Positions 1-11,506 of a stretch of 64,000 nt of DNA are shown piece by piece. The stretch covers positions 85,001 to 149,000 of the forward strand of contig CAJHNH020004868.1 in assembly GCA_905116865.2 (NCBI GenBank), written 5' to 3'. Each line of letters begins with the position of its first letter. Position 1 is the stretch's first letter. The translations under genes and the position numbers were made by a program. The notes under the pieces are model-generated. The model searched no databases. It had not been told where the DNA came from and saw only the letters and a list, made by a program, of their open reading frames with translations. Source of the DNA: Candidula unifasciata. Its lineage: Eukaryota > Mollusca > Gastropoda > Stylommatophora > Geomitridae.

Positions 1-398
1 TCACTCCACTAACTCACTAACTCACTCACTCACTCACTCACTCCACTAACTCACTAACTCACTCACTCACTTACTCCACTAACTCACTAACTCACTCACT
101 CCACTAACTCACTCACTCACTCCACTAACTCACTAACTCACTCACTTACTCACTCCACTAACTCACTAACTCACTAACTCACTAACTCACTCACTCACTC
201 ACTCACTCACTCCACTAACTCACTCACTCACTCACTCCACTAACTCACTCACTCCACTAACTCACTAACTCACTCACTCACTCACTCAATCACTCCACTA
301 ACTCACTAACTCACTAACTCACTCACTCACTCACTCAATCACTCACTCACTCACTCACTCACTCCACTAACTCACTAACTCACTAACTCACTCACTCA
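1..398. repeat. ACTC-type microsatellite / short satellite
   Basis: The first 398 bases are an irregular tandem array of CACT and CACTAACT units, with occasional CCACTAACT and TTACT variants. The array starts before the window edge, so its full length is unknown. No coding potential. Confidence 0.95.
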
Positions 399-414
399 TG
401 ACCGTTTTTTGTGC

Positions 415-560
415 CGAGATTACCTACACAATATGCGATTTAACTATTGGTCTCTGCCGTTCAGTTTCATAAAGTACAACGCATGTGCTCTCGCTTGTGC
501 TGTCCGTTTGTAATTTTATCTAGGGAAATTCACTTAGGTTAATTTTAGCCTGAATAACTG
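415..560 (+). repeat. Dispersed repeat F, copy 1
   Basis: This stretch aligns by eye with 15775-15950. Shared blocks include GATTTAACTAT, GTTCA, GCATGTGC(A/T)CTCG and ATCTAGGGA, in the same order and orientation. It is probably the right part of an old interspersed element. No coding capacity is recognisable and the family is unknown. Confidence 0.5.
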
Positions 561-1887
561 AAACATGTCAGAAAATGTTTATATCATTCGCCTTCCTGCC
601 TGTATGCCCATCGTTCGTATTTAAAAAATAAAAAAAATAAAAAAAAAACATGAGGCTGGTACTATCTACCTAATCTACCTTAGGGGGGTGAAAAGCATCC
701 ATAGATTACGGTATTCTACCGTAAAAACAGTACCCGCTTGGCTGTTCGTATATCCTAGCCCTAGAGGCCCGCATAGCCAGCAGCTTGATGGAGCTGTAAC
801 ACACGGCTTAAATAAGTTAATAGTATTAATTAACTCAGTTAACTGTTAACAAGCCCAGATTGATTGTCAAGGCACCATCTGAATATCTTGGTTGCCCTAG
901 TCAATACAACAGTATGAATGATACAGGTATTTAGATGCATTCATGGGATTGGGATGCCACAGACAGTGTTCCATGGGAAAAAGAAAAGTGGAAAAAGGGG
1001 GAGGGGGCGGAAGGGGGGAGTCGGAATAAAACAGGGATAATAGAGAAAGTGACAAAAAATATGTTAAAAGCCGAGAGTCTGAGAAGAAGCGCATTAAAGA
1101 CACGCCATATCAGTTATGGACCTGAAACAAGATGTTTTAATTGTGGAAGACCTTTCTTAACGCCGTTGGATCTTGCTATAGTCAGTACCATAAGTAACGC
1201 CAAACTTTAAAATCTGTAACTAAGAAACGTCAGGGTAAGTTGTTGAAATGTGGCATGCAATCTGTTAAAATAATATCCTTCTAATAATTTGTAAAAAAAA
1301 AAAAAATTAAAAAAAAAAAAGAAAGAAAGAAAGATAAACAAACATTTTTTTAAAATCTCAGATGGTCATCTCCATCATTAGCCTCAAGTGACTTACATAA
1401 GGCAAATTTTTCATTGTATGCGAGATAGGCTAACAAAATAATCACCACGCATCGCTGCACATGTGAAATAATTTCCAGTCTTCACGGAAAACGAAAAAAA
1501 AAACTTTTAGACTCCCTCGCGGGGACACTACTGCAAGCAGACTAGCAACGGCATTGGCCGATATATAGAGAATCGGTTACCTTGACCAGGCTGCAAAAAT
1601 AGCAAATCGAAAGTTTTCAAGTCAGATTAGAGCGTCATGCAGAGACCTAAAGAAGAAAAGAAAACCAAATCATAGTTGGTCTCGTCAGTCGCAACACGTC
1701 TAGATATATGCTAATGAGGGGATTTAAGCACTTATGCGCTGACTAAGGTGGAGTGTAGTGAGGATAATCTGCTCTCATGATACCACGTGCACAACACATA
1801 AACGTCTATCACTCTGGCTGGGGCGGAAATAAGAAGATTTAAGCAGCTGTGTAGTTCGTCAATGTCAGTGCCATCTTATAAAACTAG
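561..1887. other. No recognised feature
   Basis: Nothing here can be supported as a gene or element. It contains an A-rich tract (about 623-649), a purine-rich stretch (about 985-1020), and a poly-A/(GAAA) tract (about 1293-1335). The open frames are short and resemble no family I know. Confidence 0.5.
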
Positions 1888-1889
1888 AA

Positions 1890-2110
1890 GGGGACGCGTT
1901 AGCGCAGTCGATAAGAGGTTCGCTTTTAAATTCAGCTGCGACTCGCTGCAGCCACTGTCGGTGTTAAACGGGCGGTTCCCGGGGTTCACCCAGCCTCTAG
2001 GAAATGCGTACCAGAGTTGACACTCTAGGGTAAACGGAGGAACGTCGCTGTAGCTAGAGTTACGTGGGGACGGCGACACAGGCGGACAATTCTTTTTAGC
2101 TGTCCGTACT
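1890..2110 (+). repeat. Possible tRNA-derived SINE
   Basis: A box-like TTAGCGCAGTCGA (1899-1911) is a good match to the tRNA A-box consensus, and GGGGTTCACCC (1981-1991) resembles a B box. The roughly 70-base spacing is long for a tRNA, and no cloverleaf folds by eye, so a SINE head is more likely than a tRNA gene. The 3' end is undefined. Confidence 0.3.
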
Positions 2111-4257
2111 GGTGGCAGAGCACTTATGGTTTATAACCATGTGCAATGGCGCTGGTTCACATCTCCCGACTTTACCTTATTTAACAAAAAATAAAACTAG
2201 AACCTCCAAGAAAGAACAAGTCATTAAAAAAATTAAGCTTTGAGGGAAAAGGGGGGGGGGGATGGTGGAATTATTATTGTTTTAACTTTCAAACATATGT
2301 CCGTTTGTTTAGCGGCCACCTCAAGTGCTTAATGAAATATTTATATTTGTTATCTATCAGTAAAGGCATAATGGTACAGTTGCTTACTGATCTAGATTTG
2401 TGTTTGAATCTCTCTTATGGTGGGAGTTTAGAAAATATGGCTCGGACTCCCGGATTGATCAGGTCTAAAATGACTTTTGTATCCTAATATGTTGTGTAAA
2501 GGCACTCAAACAAGGATTAGGTCCTTCTCCTCTTTACAATGTGTAAGCTAAAGCTATACCCACCCCCCAAATGTATTGTTTGTGTCGACACCCCTGTGTT
2601 GTGGGAAGTAAGGCGACGGCCATGACATTGACCTTGCCAACTATTGATACACACACATGAGAGTCGGCACTATATATCTAAAACAGCTAGGGGCGTGGGA
2701 AATTGTCGTATATTTACTTGTTTTAAAAAACTGGATACAACGGTAAACACCCTAAATTAAAGAAGGACAAATAAATAGGAGAAATGTATGAACAATCCCT
2801 AGTATCTACAGTTAGATAACTTAGAAAATAGGGATAAAATGAATTGAATAAACTAGCATATCCAAGAGGAACTCTAAGACCAATGTGGATGAGAGAAGCA
2901 ATAGAACCCGACATCCATATAAGAAAAGATTGCACAGTTTAGGCCCGATTGGAAGTACAGACTACTAGCCCCATGTGACGTATAAAGGGCACAATGTGAT
3001 GACTGATGAAAAAAAAAATTATGTGATGTAAACAGGACACTGAGACGTTGAATCTCCGAGTAGCATTATCAATCAATCAATCAGCATTACCTTCACGATC
3101 AGTGTCCTGTCTGGTGGGATATAGATTTATGACTGCGACACTGTTTTATATGGGCAGATTAGTGGTAACTCCGTTCGCGGGGGATTAGGTAGCCCAGTTA
3201 TATACGTTGTTGCCAGCTGTAGCTTGAACTATTGCAGATGGTCCGGCAATATAGACCTAGTGCCAGTGATAACGATTACTGCTGCAGAGAGTTCAGTAAT
3301 AAGGGTGTTTTTAAAGTCTCAACACACTTTCTGTGTAGAGCAAATTTGCGAAACGGAATACATGACGACATAAAGAAATGTGCTCTGCAGTATTTCATTA
3401 TGCAATATGTAGTAAATAGCTGTCGTCTTCTAGAGTAATTCTTTGAACTCAAAACATAATTGTGTTATGTAGAAATAATTTTTCGATTCAGAAAGTTTCG
3501 AAATGGCCGTCGACACACACGAATGGTTGTTGGAAGAGTTATAGCAAGATTTTCTTATTAACACGCTGCTTACCGCATTACAAATATTTCATTTATGCTT
3601 TTCAGCTTCAACAAAGCAACATTACACCATAGCAGTAATTATTTTAATTAATTTTAAAGCACATTTCTTGATGACGTCATGTACTTGGATTTTAGGATTT
3701 TTTATGCAAAGTGTAGTAAAACACTCTATATAAAGTGGTGCTACTAGCAGCTATTTTTGTCCTAAATAGTCCATTTATGTAAAGCGTTGTCTTCGCATCA
3801 GTATATTTAAGGGGAAAAAATAGGTCTGAATCAATTGTAAAATATGGACTTATCTATAATTGCCATGGTGGGATTGATAACAAAAGCACTAGGAGCTGAT
3901 CAGAAGAAACCAGGCTCAAACCCTTGTCTACAGAAGAATTTTCTCTGACAGCATGCATCTGTGAGACAAGTCCAGTCCATGTAGAAAATCAACAAAATAT
4001 CTGACCTGTGCACTTCTTCAGTCCTAGAGTTCTCACAGAAGCACTGGACCTGGCCTTCTCACACCAAACAATTTGTCATCCCTTCCAGCTTATTCCAGTT
4101 CTAAAATCGTCTACAACAAATTAATTCTTTTTTTTTTTTTTTTTACACACTTCCCTCTTTCTTGTATTGTGGGTTGTGAAAAGACATTCTAAATTCAACG
4201 TCAATGTCTCCCTAACATATTTATTTACTCAAATATACAGTTGTTTAACAACTATAG
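2111..4257. other. No recognised feature
   Basis: Unassigned AT-rich sequence. A poly-G run lies near 2250-2260 and a poly-T tract at about 4128-4144. A weak tRNA-like stretch near 2365-2430 and another near 3870-3935 have B-box-like words but no convincing A box. Nothing else stands out. Confidence 0.5.
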
Positions 4258-4507
4258 CTATTCAGTATGAAAGTGGGGACAGTCACGGGTCAGAGTTATA
4301 AACTTCTCGTCATTTTTAGGATGACATTTTTCGTTATTTGAAGCCCTACTCTGGCTCTTGCCAGGGGCCGCTAAATATGGCCTACTGACTGAACGCGGTT
4401 TCTGGGTCCTCTCTATGGTGATCCTCATCCACATGGTGGCACATTGTGTCATCGGATGTTTATCGCTTGTGTGATGTCCTGGTGGGGTAGAAAGTCAGTC
4501 AGTCAGT
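4258..4507. repeat. Dispersed repeat D, copy 1
   Basis: Matches 21590-21842 over about 240 bases in the same orientation. Shared blocks include GTTATTTGAAGCCC, GCCAGGGGCCGC, GATCCTCATCCACATGGTGG, TGTTTATCGCTTGTGTGATG and TGGGGTAGAAA, ending in a (CAGT)n run. The minus strand of both copies keeps a short open frame beginning MTQ-ATMWMRI, but no known domain is visible. Probably a SINE or the end of a LINE. Confidence 0.7.
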
Positions 4508-5227
4508 CGGGTCAGAGTTCCCAACCCCAGCATAGAGTAATCATGAATATAATAAAACTGGCAATGATACGCGGGCCACTTGCCAGGCCTTCGCGTGCCA
4601 GAGTGGGCCGGAGGACCGCTAGTTGAATAACCTGACGTAGTCGCTCAACAATCTACCTCTAAGCTGTCATGTCTATTGTTTTCACCTGCGACACATTCTA
4701 CGTTTTACTCATATTTCTTATGTCTAATTCTCTCATCTGTTATTCTTAGGTTATCCCTGTCTTTCTCTTGCCCTGAGGGTTATAGAGAAAAGAAATTCTT
4801 GTTATATTATTATCAAATTTTCTCCAGCGTAAGTGTCTTCTTTCCATCTTGATTCGTTCAAACATTATTTAGTTTCCACACAAAACTCCATTTGAGTCAT
4901 TCTCTTATGCTTGTTTTTAAATTTATTCTATTATGTGCTGTTATATTCTACTTGGTGTTGATAGTTGTTTAGTAATTGCTTTAGTCAATTTCAATATTTT
5001 TTTATATCGACGGCAGGGCTGTATGATCTGGAAGAGACGAACCTCATGATACAAAATTAATCCCTTCCGTGGCTGAGCTCGTTTTATTTATAACTTGTAT
5101 CCTGAAACTATTTTCCCCATTCAGTCCAGCCCTCCCAAAACCACCTGACTGGTTTCAGAACGATGTTTCTCGTTTCGTTTACAGGGAAAATGTGTGACAC
5201 TTTATTTTTTCCCTTGAAAAAAAAAAA

Positions 5228-5231
5228 CATC

Positions 5232-5274
<43 letters not shown>
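5228..5274. repeat. (CAA)n microsatellite
   Basis: A run of A followed by about 15 CAA units. Confidence 0.9.
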
Positions 5275-5460
5275 GGATTACTTTTCCGTAATAATCAAGT
5301 GCCTCGTTGACTGACCAAAGTCAGTCTCCAGAAATGTTAACGCGACCTAATCCTTTTAAAAGTTACTGAGAGAATTTTTGTCTCTCCAGTTCACATCCTG
5401 AATTTCGCCTCATTTTACGAGGCACACACATTGGCGAACGTTATCTCGTATCCCGAAATG

Positions 5461-5816
5461 CTGGTGACCGGGTACACTATTATCTCCAGGTTCCACTGTT
5501 AATGTTACATCGCATCCTATAAAAGCTGGTCGCCAGGTACACTATTATCTCCAGATTCCACTGTTATCGTTACATCGCATCCTATAAAAGCTGGTCGCCA
5601 GGTACACTATTATCTCCAGATTCCACTGTTATCGTTACATCGCATCCTATAAAAGCTGGTCGCCAGGTACACTATTATCTCCAGATTCCACTGTTATCGT
5701 TACATCGCATCCTATAAAAGCTGGTCGCCAGGTACACTATTATCTCCAGGTTCCACTGTTAACGTTACCTCGCACCCTATAAAAGCTGGTCGCCAGGTAC
5801 ACTATTATCTCCAGGT
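5461..5816. repeat. 65-bp minisatellite, about 5.5 copies
   Basis: Tandem copies begin at 5461, 5526, 5591, 5656, 5721 and 5786 (partial). Each unit contains GGTACACTATTATCTCCAG, TTCCACTGTTA and CGCATCCTATAAAAG. The three central copies are virtually identical, while the first and last two differ at a few bases, as expected from unequal exchange in the array centre. No coding role is apparent. Confidence 0.95.
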
Positions 5817-6269
5817 GTTGGGACCTGAAAGAATAAAGACTGTCCGGAAAACAACATGTCACTTCGCAGTACTGCACATAATGCAGGACAGAATGTTAGC
5901 TGTAGACACGTAGTTTCTATGCGTTGTGTTTTCATTTCGTGATTGCGTTCGATATTTTGGACAACAAGCAATGGTCTTCCATAGTCCCTTGGCTACCAGT
6001 GTCTGTATGATATAAAACAGAGTGTGCGACGTCAAACATCTGCCTGTCACGTTTATTGCGAGGCAGTTGTGTGGAACACGTTAAACTGTTATTTTAGCGT
6101 TATCTGAACGCCTGATATTGTCGTGATTTTTTTCTTTCTTACAGTTGTTTATTTCGCACTGTTCTGTTACTATTAGTCTTCCCTGTTAGTTTAGAATTTG
6201 TTAATGGTGAAAATCAGGAACAACTATTGTTGTAGTTGTAACAGTAGTAGTAGTAGTAGCCGCAGCATT

Positions 6270-6345
6270 AGGTACCGTTGATGTGGAAGAAGTGAAAATT
6301 TTCTGACTTATCTGTTGTTGCAGTCAGCAGGAAATCTGTGCAACG
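6270..6345. repeat. Local duplicated segment, copy 1
   Basis: Aligns with 6663-6738: both have GGTACC(G/A)TTGA followed by TGGA-AA--GAAAAT and CTGTTG(T/C)(T/G)GC. It may be the end of a short interspersed element. Confidence 0.35.
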
Positions 6346-6662
6346 TTGTTTTGTTCAACATACTTATTCGCCGCCGTTTTTTCTGTCACAGAGGTCAAAT
6401 CACTTGAACTCTATGGTTCATCAGACTGATGTTAGAATTGCTTACAGAGAACACATCATAGATCTGCCTACTGCGCTTAAAGTGTGCTGAAGTAACTAAA
6501 AACGAATATGCCAGTAGTATTGAAAAGATATGAGTGTACTTTTCCCACAATTTATAGCCCAACAGAGGCAACCACTGCACCTTAAAAATAAATAAATATC
6601 TTGGTGGCAGATAACAGTGCGGCCTAATGACCACGCCTGACTGAGTTGAATGGAAAGAAAAC

Positions 6663-6738
6663 ATGTGGGTACCATTGACCTGGAGAAAGCGAAAATATAT
6701 TGTGACTCACTTCTGTTGCTGCCGTCGACAAGAAAGCC
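6663..6738. repeat. Local duplicated segment, copy 2
   Basis: Second copy of the segment at 6270-6345, about 390 bases away and in the same orientation. The identity is moderate, so this is an old duplication or two insertions of one family. Confidence 0.35.
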
Positions 6739-6894
6739 ATAGCGGTAAGTCACTTAATTTTTTTGAAACAACCCACTATTCATGTCCTTGTTACTCTAAA
6801 GATAATTGTGTCTTTTTGCTTGATTATGTCATATAGTTGTTATACTAGCCCCGTCTATCTAAATTGCTTAATTTGATTTGTTTATCATCATCTT

Positions 6895-7160
6895 CATCAG
6901 GTGCCTTGCCGACTGGCGTGGGCGATCATGCCTCTCCATAATCTGCGATCTCCTGCAGCATGTATCATTTCGTGTGCCGACACACCTCCATGCCATGCAA
7001 CAAGACTGTCAAGCATCTTCTCTCGTTGTCTTCCTCTATCCCTCCTTCCACAGATCTTTCCAGTGGTCACAACATGTTCTTTTTTCCCTCTTCTCATAAC
7101 ATGGCAAAAAAATGATAACTGTCTCCTTGATGTCTGTGATAAGTTGTCTTCGGGCAACAA
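6895..7160 (-). pseudogene. LINE 3' fragment (C-terminal end of reverse transcriptase ORF)
   Basis: The minus strand has an 87-codon open frame. Its middle reads like the C-terminal region of many non-LTR retrotransposon polyproteins: a FCHVMRR block (normally FGHVMRR), then a GRRDRGRQREKMLDSL block, then W--MI--ASRQGT at the end. These are the conserved tail words of that LINE group; the catalytic reverse transcriptase core lies upstream in the family and is absent here. The element is therefore a 5'-truncated, dead copy. A second fragment of the same family, also minus, lies at 23465-23660. The clade (CR1, L2 or RTE-like) cannot be fixed from the tail alone. Confidence 0.7.
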
Positions 7161-7441
7161 TTTTTCTCAAATAAATTAATGTAAAATACGATAATGCGTT
7201 CCATGTAAAAAAAAAAAAAAAATACTCCAAAATGCTTTGAATAACGTTTATTCAAAGAAAATGATATACATATTGTTAAGGAGAGTGAATCATCTTTATC
7301 TTTTCTTCAAAAGCGGAAGGAACTCACCTGGAATGCGAATTAAATTTGGAGAAAAAAAAAAAAAACCTAATAATTATGATACATAGCGAATTATTTTGTT
7401 TACTAGAAAGATGTCCAGAGACATCTGTTTTTGCCGACGCT

Positions 7442-8214
7442 TCACAATTTTGCGAAAATGCGACACAGCATTATCATTAAATAAATTTGCAACGCGCAAA
7501 GCTTCTTATTAGGGTGATGCTTCTCAATGTAAGATGCAACGGTTTGCCATGCTTTCAACATTTCTCCTTTTTCGCCAGAAGATTGTTGCTTTTCTGTTAC
7601 CTCCTCCTCCTCTTCTGACAAACTTTCCTTCCAAACTTCTTGCTGTGAAACACAATGCAACTCCATAAGCTCTTTGGTGGTCAGCTCTTGGCTGTGCTCT
7701 CCCACAAGCTCTTCGATATCATTGTTATCCACCTACAATCCCATGATAGTGGCCAAAAACACAATCTACAGGTTCCCCAGGTACTGTCTCGAACCCCTCA
7801 AAGTAACAAATCGACAACTCTTTCTGGCCAAAGCTTCTTCCAAGCAGAAGTTAGGGTTCTCTTGGTAACCCCTTCCCCCGCTGTGTCGATCATCTTAAGC
7901 CAGGCAACGATGTGGAAGTGATTTTTCCAAAACTCTTTGAGAGTGAGGTTGGTCCCTTTAGTCACCTGAAAACAATGCTCCAAGAGTGCTTTAGTAGCAT
8001 TCAAATGAGAAATGTTTGCTCGTTGGTTGTATATCATATTCACAAACATTTGACAAGCGAAGTCGGATATGTGCTTTTGCTTTTTACTGGACAAGCAGAA
8101 GCATTCAAAATGAGAAATGGTTGCTCTTGGTTGTTCAACCATAATGTTGCTGAAAGACAAGTTAGAAGATAACACGCTAGCTTTCTGAAAGACTATTCTG
8201 GGTTCCATCGCCAC
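7442..8214 (-). pseudogene. Tigger/pogo-like transposase, C-terminal remnant
   Basis: Two minus-strand open pieces (8214-7798 and 7732-7442) join across stops and a frame change into the C-terminal third of a Tigger/pogo (DDE_1) transposase. The diagnostic words are LTLKEFWKNHFHIVAW, then W-KLWPERV (family: VWKKLWPE), then a FE-like block and DNNDIEELVGEHSQELT, which corresponds to the acidic VEELLE-H-QELT segment of TIGD1-type proteins. The acidic tail (SLSEEEEEVTEKQ) also fits. The DNA-binding domains and the catalytic DDE core, which lie upstream in the family, are missing. No terminal inverted repeats were found. This is a dead fragment of a Tc1/mariner-superfamily element. A jerky-like domesticated gene is less likely because of the stops. 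Confidence 0.75.
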
Positions 8215-8289
8215 TGTGGGAAAACATTTACACCTCTGTCAGTCGAGGCCTGGGATAGAAACCTCAAGCAAACATATAAATTAGGATTT

Positions 8290-8495
8290 ACTTAACAAGC
8301 AATGACCCAACGGTAGTGGACTCGCAGGCCTGAAAATCTGCGGATCTCTAGGTGGCGAATTTTTTGTACATTTTTCCTGAGCTTTTTCGTCATCTAAGTC
8401 CAAAACTGGAATCAGGAATTGTCCTAAGAGATAAAGACGGCCAGCGCATTTCTGATCACATCATCCACCAGCACCAGATTACTGAGGTTAGATGA
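8290..8495 (+). repeat. SINE-C copy, degenerate
   Basis: The part at about 8425-8490 aligns with 28525-28595 of the SINE-C copy: AAAG(A/G)CGGCC, ACATCA(T/C)CCACCA and CACCAGATT/CGCCGATT. The upstream stretch has weak A- and B-box-like words. An old copy. Confidence 0.45.
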
Positions 8496-8878
8496 TCAGT
8501 TACCTCCATCGTAGTCTACCATTGTAAGCCATTCCTAGAAATGTATAGAAATAATTGGTTATCTTTTTGTTTGCGGCCGGATCAACTCTAGAGCCTTACT
8601 GCTAGAAGAAATTGTACAAATTGTCATTAGTGGAGTTAATCTGAATTAAGATCTGATATCACAGCACTCGGGACATTTCCGTAAGTGCTCCGTTCCCATC
8701 TTCTTTTCCTGGTCACTCTCCGATGTACCGTTCTTTCAAGACCATGATTATCTATTTGTGCTTAAGAACTGTTCATTCGCTCTCAAAATGCCTTGATCAC
8801 ATTTAGTTTGTCATGCATCAGTTGACCACCTATGAAATAATGGAGTGTTAGAAAGAGCCCGGATATCCGAAAATGCAA

Positions 8879-8884
8879 AGCAGA

Positions 8885-8955
<71 letters not shown>
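8879..8955. repeat. (GA)n microsatellite
   Basis: About 35 GA units, uninterrupted except near the ends. Confidence 0.95.
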
Positions 8956-8956
<1 letters not shown>

Positions 8957-9206
8957 TGGAGACTGACTGATTCTTCAATAGTTGACATTAATCGATAATA
9001 TCCCTCTTTCAATAATGACACCGAGTTAAGAGAGTTCTTATTGTAACTCAACCATTTTTATGTGCCTTTTTAGTTTTAGACTAATTTCGTAGGCAAGTAT
9101 TTAAGTCGAAACTCCTTGTACAGAGTAAGTCATACAAACTATTTAGTTTATTTAAAAATATAGTTATCATTCTTTTTTCAGTAAATACACGACTAGTGGA
9201 TATCTT

Positions 9207-9223
9207 GTATTTTATTTTATTTT

Positions 9224-9258
<35 letters not shown>
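9207..9258. repeat. (TTTTA)n followed by (GT)n
   Basis: Three to four TTTTA/ATTTT units followed by about 15 GT units. Confidence 0.9.
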
Positions 9259-9260
<2 letters not shown>

Positions 9261-9454
9261 AGCGTTACTCTCTGTCTTGCTAAGTGTCCTTACCTCCGTC
9301 TTCTTAACATGTTAACCTATCTCCCTCTTTCTCTGTCTGCTGTCAAGATAATGTGTTTTCCTACTTTGACTAATTATGTATATCTATAATACTTCACGTG
9401 TGATTACTGGGGCCGTCAGTAGAAGCTAAGTGAAGTAATATTGTAATTCAACAT

Positions 9455-9530
9455 GCATGTCGTAGGCGACAACTAAGGAGGGCTGGTATGGGATAGATCG
9501 CCTTATTCAGAAGAAAACCAGCTACGAATA
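9455..9530 (+). repeat. R repeat, short fragment
   Basis: Contains GCATGTCGTAGGCGAC followed by AACTAAGGAGG, matching the core GCATGTCGTAAGAGTCGAC of the longer R copies at 34092, 49005 and 53237. Only the core survives. Confidence 0.45.
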
Positions 9531-10440
9531 TCACCAAATATAAGAAGATAACATGGGGGAAAAGCATTTCTCAGAGAATAACGATGACAGCTTGCGGGGA
9601 AAGTTAAAAAAAGTATGGATTGTCTTCTTACCTTCTTTCACTTAGGACCATCTCCAGAAGTTACACCCAGACTCTTAAACCTAGGTCTAAGCTGAGAAAG
9701 AAATGGCGGCTTGTAGGGGAAATTTTGTATTATAAAAACAATAGGATTTAGAGATTTTAAGAAACAAGATGGACTGGCTGTCGAGGCAGGGACTTTTCTA
9801 GGGACATTTCAAGCACTGCGGTTCTTGAGGAAGGAGTTACCTTAATACTTGATAAATAGACAGGGAAATCTCTAACAGAATGGGACGCAGTGTGGGTTAG
9901 AATAATAACTTCATTAGTTTGTGTCAAAACGAAAGAAACAAAAAAAAAAAAAAAAAAAGTTAAATTTTAATGTAGCGAGGTATACCTGCTCAAATTGATA
10001 AGGAAGGATTTTCAGAGTAATTTAAGTAATCTCAGACGTAACATTAAAAACAGTTTGATGTGTATTGATGTGTATTCTTAACATCAACAAGGGATCTAAT
10101 ATCACAGGCTACAAGGGTATCATTTTAAAACAGGTACAGGCGTAAAAAAACAAAAATGAAGAATTCTTTTGCAGTTTTGTTGAATGAATCGACATTATAG
10201 ACGGAAATGCTTTGCCACGAAAATAATACTTAAAGAAATGTGGAAAATCCGAAGATCAGCATACGGAAAAAGATAAATTAAAATTGAAGATTTATGCTTG
10301 AAAAATTAGTTTATGTACTTTCTACATGAAAATAAAAAGTATTGAGTTGTTCAGTTTCCCCTCCCACTCAACATTTCTCCTCCTCTGAGAATCCGCTGCT
10401 AAGTAAAATTAAGTGGAAATAATAGATGAAGTATACTCAT
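9531..10440. other. No recognised feature
   Basis: Unassigned AT-rich sequence with a poly-A tract at about 9940-9958. No family similarity recognised. Confidence 0.5.
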
Positions 10441-10441
10441 A

Positions 10442-10448
10442 CTCTCTC

Positions 10449-10529
<81 letters not shown>

Positions 10530-10540
10530 TTCTCTCTCGA
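10442..10540. repeat. (CT)n microsatellite
   Basis: About 40 CT units, then imperfect CT/TTTCT units. Confidence 0.95.
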
Positions 10541-10663
10541 GCTTTTTCTCATTCTCTCAGTTTATTTCTTTGCCTGTTTTCGACAAATCCGTCTTCCGAT
10601 AGGTCTATTGTCGCATATATATAAAAAAATCTCTCTTACAGTCTTATTTTTTTTCTATTTATC

Positions 10664-10674
10664 TCTCTCTCATG

Positions 10675-10746
<72 letters not shown>

Positions 10747-10770
10747 CTCTCGTTTCCCTGTCTCTCTGTC
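10664..10770. repeat. (CT)n microsatellite
   Basis: A second long CT array, about 35 units, 125 bases from the previous one. The pair probably reflects one array split by a segment, or local duplication. Confidence 0.95.
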
Positions 10771-11263
10771 AATGGTTTTTAGGCAAGACTTTTAATCTAC
10801 TAATGTTTTCAACAAATTTATTTCATTTGGTATATTGTCAGCTCGGTATGTTATGTTATCACAATCGACCTATTTGCACATTGGATTTCCCTACGCGTGC
10901 TCAGTCCTCCGATGCAGCAACCAAACCAAGGTACCTCTACTGATTGTTTCCTTGAGTAGTTGGTCTATAGAATCTCCTGTCTTTACCTCGTAGACGACAT
11001 AAACGTGCTTCACCAAGCTCAACTCCTCGGTCACACAGTCGTGTTAGCGTCAGAGATTCGCCGTTATCCCCTAGCCATTTCAGCGTTGATGATATCACCT
11101 CTGTACATGGTTCTCCCCGTTTGCTTTGGTGCATTGCTTGCCAGCCGGTCAGCACTCTCATTACCATTTACTCCAGCGTGCCCAGGTGTGCAGATCCACA
11201 TGGCGGAGGTTAACTGCAACTTTCGAATGCTTTCTACCCATTTTAAGACGCATACCTTTTATA

Positions 11264-11273
11264 TCTTTGATAG
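11264..11273. repeat. Target-site duplication, left (SINE-A)
   Basis: TCTTTGATAG, repeated exactly at 11497-11506 on the other side of SINE-A. Confidence 0.9.
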
Positions 11274-11496
11274 GGCCTGCTCGCTAGCGTAGTTGGATAA
11301 ACCTGACTTCGCGACGACCGGGTGTTGAACTCCTTGTGGTCGGGGTTCACACCCAGGGGTAGGTAGAAAAGCCATATTTCTCCCAGATTTACGTTTTTTA
11401 TCATAGAAATCAAAACCGAATGGTTGCGATAACCACAATACCGAGCCAAAGGGGAACTCGTGGTTTCTGGATATTTGAAAAAAAAAAAAAAAAAAG
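11274..11496 (+). mobile_element. SINE-A, complete tRNA-derived SINE
   Basis: A 223-bp element with a perfect internal A box TAGCGTAGTTGG (11285-11296) and a B box GGGGTTCACACCC (11342-11354), then a non-tRNA body and a poly-A tail at about 11478-11495. Exact 10-bp target duplications flank it, which is the mark of LINE-mediated target-primed insertion. A second full copy lies inverted at 40012-40226. It would be transcribed by RNA polymerase III from its internal promoter. It interrupts the RNase H LINE, so it is the younger of the two. Confidence 0.92.
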
Positions 11497-11506
11497 TCTT
11501 TGATAG
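11497..11506. repeat. Target-site duplication, right (SINE-A)
   Basis: TCTTTGATAG, identical to 11264-11273. Confidence 0.9.

Noticed and set aside
4490..4510. Shared (CAGT)n tail between repeat D and the LINE at 59024
   Set aside because: The tail is on the opposite strand relative to each element's likely direction, so it does not show common 3' ends.
10413..10943. 176-codon open frame rich in Leu-Ser
   Set aside because: It is the translation of CT arrays. CT repeats stay open in frame and do not show a gene.
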